In this document: positions 62,603-64,000 of the stretch, piece after piece
Layout: every line of letters begins with the position of its first letter
Numbering within the stretch: position 1 is the first letter of the stretch
DNA from: Hyphomicrobiales bacterium
GTDB lineage: Bacteria > Pseudomonadota > Alphaproteobacteria > Rhizobiales > Rhizobiaceae
Reading direction: 5' to 3'
Assembly: GCA_900472485.1 (NCBI GenBank)
Contig: UCII01000019.1
Span: forward strand, 61,319 to 125,318
DNA length: 64,000 bases
Program-made: the position numbers and the translations under genes
Notes under the pieces: generated by a model
Told to the model about the DNA's origin: nothing
The model's input: the letters and a program-made list of their open reading frames with translations, nothing else
Database searches by the model: none

Positions 62603-63910
62603 ATGACACTGGATCTTGCTGCCTTTGCAAAGGACAAAGGCATCAAATATTTCATGATCAGTTATACGGATCTTTTTTCCGGTCAGCGTGCTAAGCTGGT
62701 GCCGGCCCAGGCCATTGCCGGGATGCAGGAAGAGGGCGCCGGCTTTGCCGGTTTCGCGACCTGGCTCGACATGACACCCGCCCATCCCGATCTTTTCGCC
62801 GTACCCGATGCTTCCTCCGTCATCCAGCTCCCATGGAAGAAGGACGTTGCCTGGGTCGCGGCCGATTGCATGATGGAGGGCGAACTCGTCGGCCAGGCGC
62901 CGCGAAACGTGCTGAAGAAGCTCGTGAAAGAAGCGGAAGCCGCAGGTAAGCGGGTCAAGACCGGCGTCGAAGCCGAATTCTTCCTGATCACCGCCGATGG
63001 CTCGAAGATCTCGGATGAATACGACACTGCCGAAAAACCCTGCTACGACCAGCAGGCCGTCATGCGCCGCTATGACGTCATCTCCGAGATCTGCGACTAT
63101 ATGCTGGAGCTCGGCTGGGGCGCCTATCAGAACGACCACGAGGATGCCAACGGCCAGTTCGAGATGAACTGGGAATTCGACGATGCCTTGAAGACGGCGG
63201 ACAAGCACTCCTTCTTTAAGTTCATGGTCAAGTCGGTCGCCGAAAAGCACGGTCTCAGGGCGACATTCATGCCGAAGCCCTTCAAGGGCCTGACGGGCAA
63301 CGGCTGCCATTGCCATATTTCCGTATGGAGCAATGACGGCAGGACTAATGTCTTTGCCGACAGGGAAGCCGAATTCGGCCTGTCGACCGAAGGCAAGCAT
63401 TTCCTCGGCGGCATCATGAAACATGCCTCGTCGCTGGCGGCGATCACCAACCCGACGGTCAATTCCTACAAACGCATCAATGCGCCGCGCACGACCTCGG
63501 GCGCCACCTGGTCTCCCAATACCGTGACGTGGACCGGCAACAACCGCACCCATATGGTGCGCGTGCCGGGTCCAGGCCGCTTCGAGCTGCGCCTGCCCGA
63601 TGGTGCCGTCAATCCATACCTGCTGCAGGCGGTGATTATCGCTGCCGGCCTGGATGGCCTGCGCAGCAACGCCGATCCTGGCCCCCATCACGATATCGAC
63701 ATGTATGCGGAGGGTCATCTCGTGAAGAATGCGCCGCGCCTGCCGCTCAATCTGCTCGATGCGCTGCGGGCCTATGACGAGGACGAGGGGCTGAAGCAGG
63801 CGATCGGCTCGGAATTCTCCGAAGCCTATCTGAAGCTCAAGCACCAGGAATGGAACGCCTATTGCTCGCACTTCACGCAGTGGGAGCGCGACAGCACGCT
63901 CGATATCTGA
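62603..63910 (+). CDS. glnT: Type III glutamine synthetase-like protein (GlnT; gamma-glutamylmethylamide synthetase GmaS)
   Basis: A 435-residue ATP-dependent ligase of the glutamine synthetase fold. Conserved segments include EAEFFLIT, NDHEDANGQFEMNW (metal-binding), GNGCHCHISVW and NRTHMVRVPGPGRFELRLPDGAVNPYL (given by its ends). In the N-methylglutamate pathway the homologue GmaS joins methylamine to glutamate; rhizobial copies are often annotated glnT. GGGGAACGAG precedes the ATG. Context with the glx and sox genes supports the GmaS role. Confidence 0.92.
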   Translation: MTLDLAAFAKDKGIKYFMISYTDLFSGQRAKLVPAQAIAGMQEEGAGFAGFATWLDMTPAHPDLFAVPDASSVIQLPWKKDVAWVAADCMMEGELVGQAPRNVLKKLVKEAEAAGKRVKTGVEAEFFLITADGSKISDEYDTAEKPCYDQQAVMRRYDVISEICDYMLELGWGAYQNDHEDANGQFEMNWEFDDALKTADKHSFFKFMVKSVAEKHGLRATFMPKPFKGLTGNGCHCHISVWSNDGRTNVFADREAEFGLSTEGKHFLGGIMKHASSLAAITNPTVNSYKRINAPRTTSGATWSPNTVTWTGNNRTHMVRVPGPGRFELRLPDGAVNPYLLQAVIIAAGLDGLRSNADPGPHHDIDMYAEGHLVKNAPRLPLNLLDALRAYDEDEGLKQAIGSEFSEAYLKLKHQEWNAYCSHFTQWERDSTLDI

Positions 63911-64000
63911 GTGCGCAAAAAGACACGAGAATTGACCCAAATGCCGCGCTTTATCGCATATGGCGGGATCATCCTCGGAAACTCCTTCTCCCCAGCGGGG

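Noticed and set aside
63941..64000. Open frame from an ATG running off the window edge (MPRFIAYGGIILGNSF)
   Set aside because: Only 20 codons are visible with no ribosome-binding site, so it cannot be judged.

Overview
The window is GC-rich alphaproteobacterial DNA. It most resembles a secondary replicon (plasmid or chromid) of a Rhizobium-type bacterium. The main evidence is a complete repABC replication/partition operon (41288-44953) with an antisense counter-transcribed RNA between repB and repC, plus palindromic parS candidates. Other support comes from an alphaproteobacterial porin, many LacI/LysR-controlled transport operons, and a glxBCD-glnT cluster of the kind known from rhizobial replicons. 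The size and name of the replicon cannot be read from this window. I saw no rRNA, tRNA, CRISPR array or insertion sequence.

Left part (1-14200): a LacI-controlled carbohydrate importer (binding protein and two permeases, no ATPase in the window) with a GH172 glycosidase, preceded by a 42-bp palindrome that holds two LacI operators. Next come three overlapping small genes for membrane-anchored envelope proteins of unknown function, facing an unknown multispanning membrane protein. A second LacI regulator diverges from a complete ribose-type ABC importer.

14200-31200: a LysR-emrAB efflux operon that also carries a class III nucleotide cyclase, with a 50-bp operator-like element upstream of both emrA and emrB. 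Then a porin, a CoA-transferase, a copper block (CueR-type regulator diverging from a small CxxC metal-binding protein and a multicopper oxidase, both promoters with the 19-bp MerR spacer), a LysR-AKR-MFS module, an orphan gene and another MFS carrier.

31300-40400: an exported epoxide hydrolase, a cytochrome P460-family protein, a 2OG-Fe(II) oxygenase, a regulator diverging from a proteobacterial sortase and its single dedicated LPQTATP substrate, and a nitrilase-superfamily amidohydrolase with its LysR regulator.

40400-47000: the replication region. An 876-bp leader with inverted repeats and a CtrA-type box precedes repABC. Downstream are a tiny secreted protein, a HIT-like protein and two further parS-like palindromes.

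47000-64000: a TetR-controlled emrAB pair, an accessory class B penicillin-binding protein, then a coherent locus. The sarcosine-oxidase-type genes soxB-D-A-G diverge from two regulators, the three glutamate-synthase-like genes glxBCD and the type III glutamine-synthetase-like glnT. This gene set matches the N-methylglutamate pathway of methylamine assimilation: GmaS makes gamma-glutamylmethylamide, MgsABC converts it to N-methylglutamate, and MgdABCD oxidises that to glutamate and a one-carbon unit. I consider that reading more likely than plain sarcosine oxidation.
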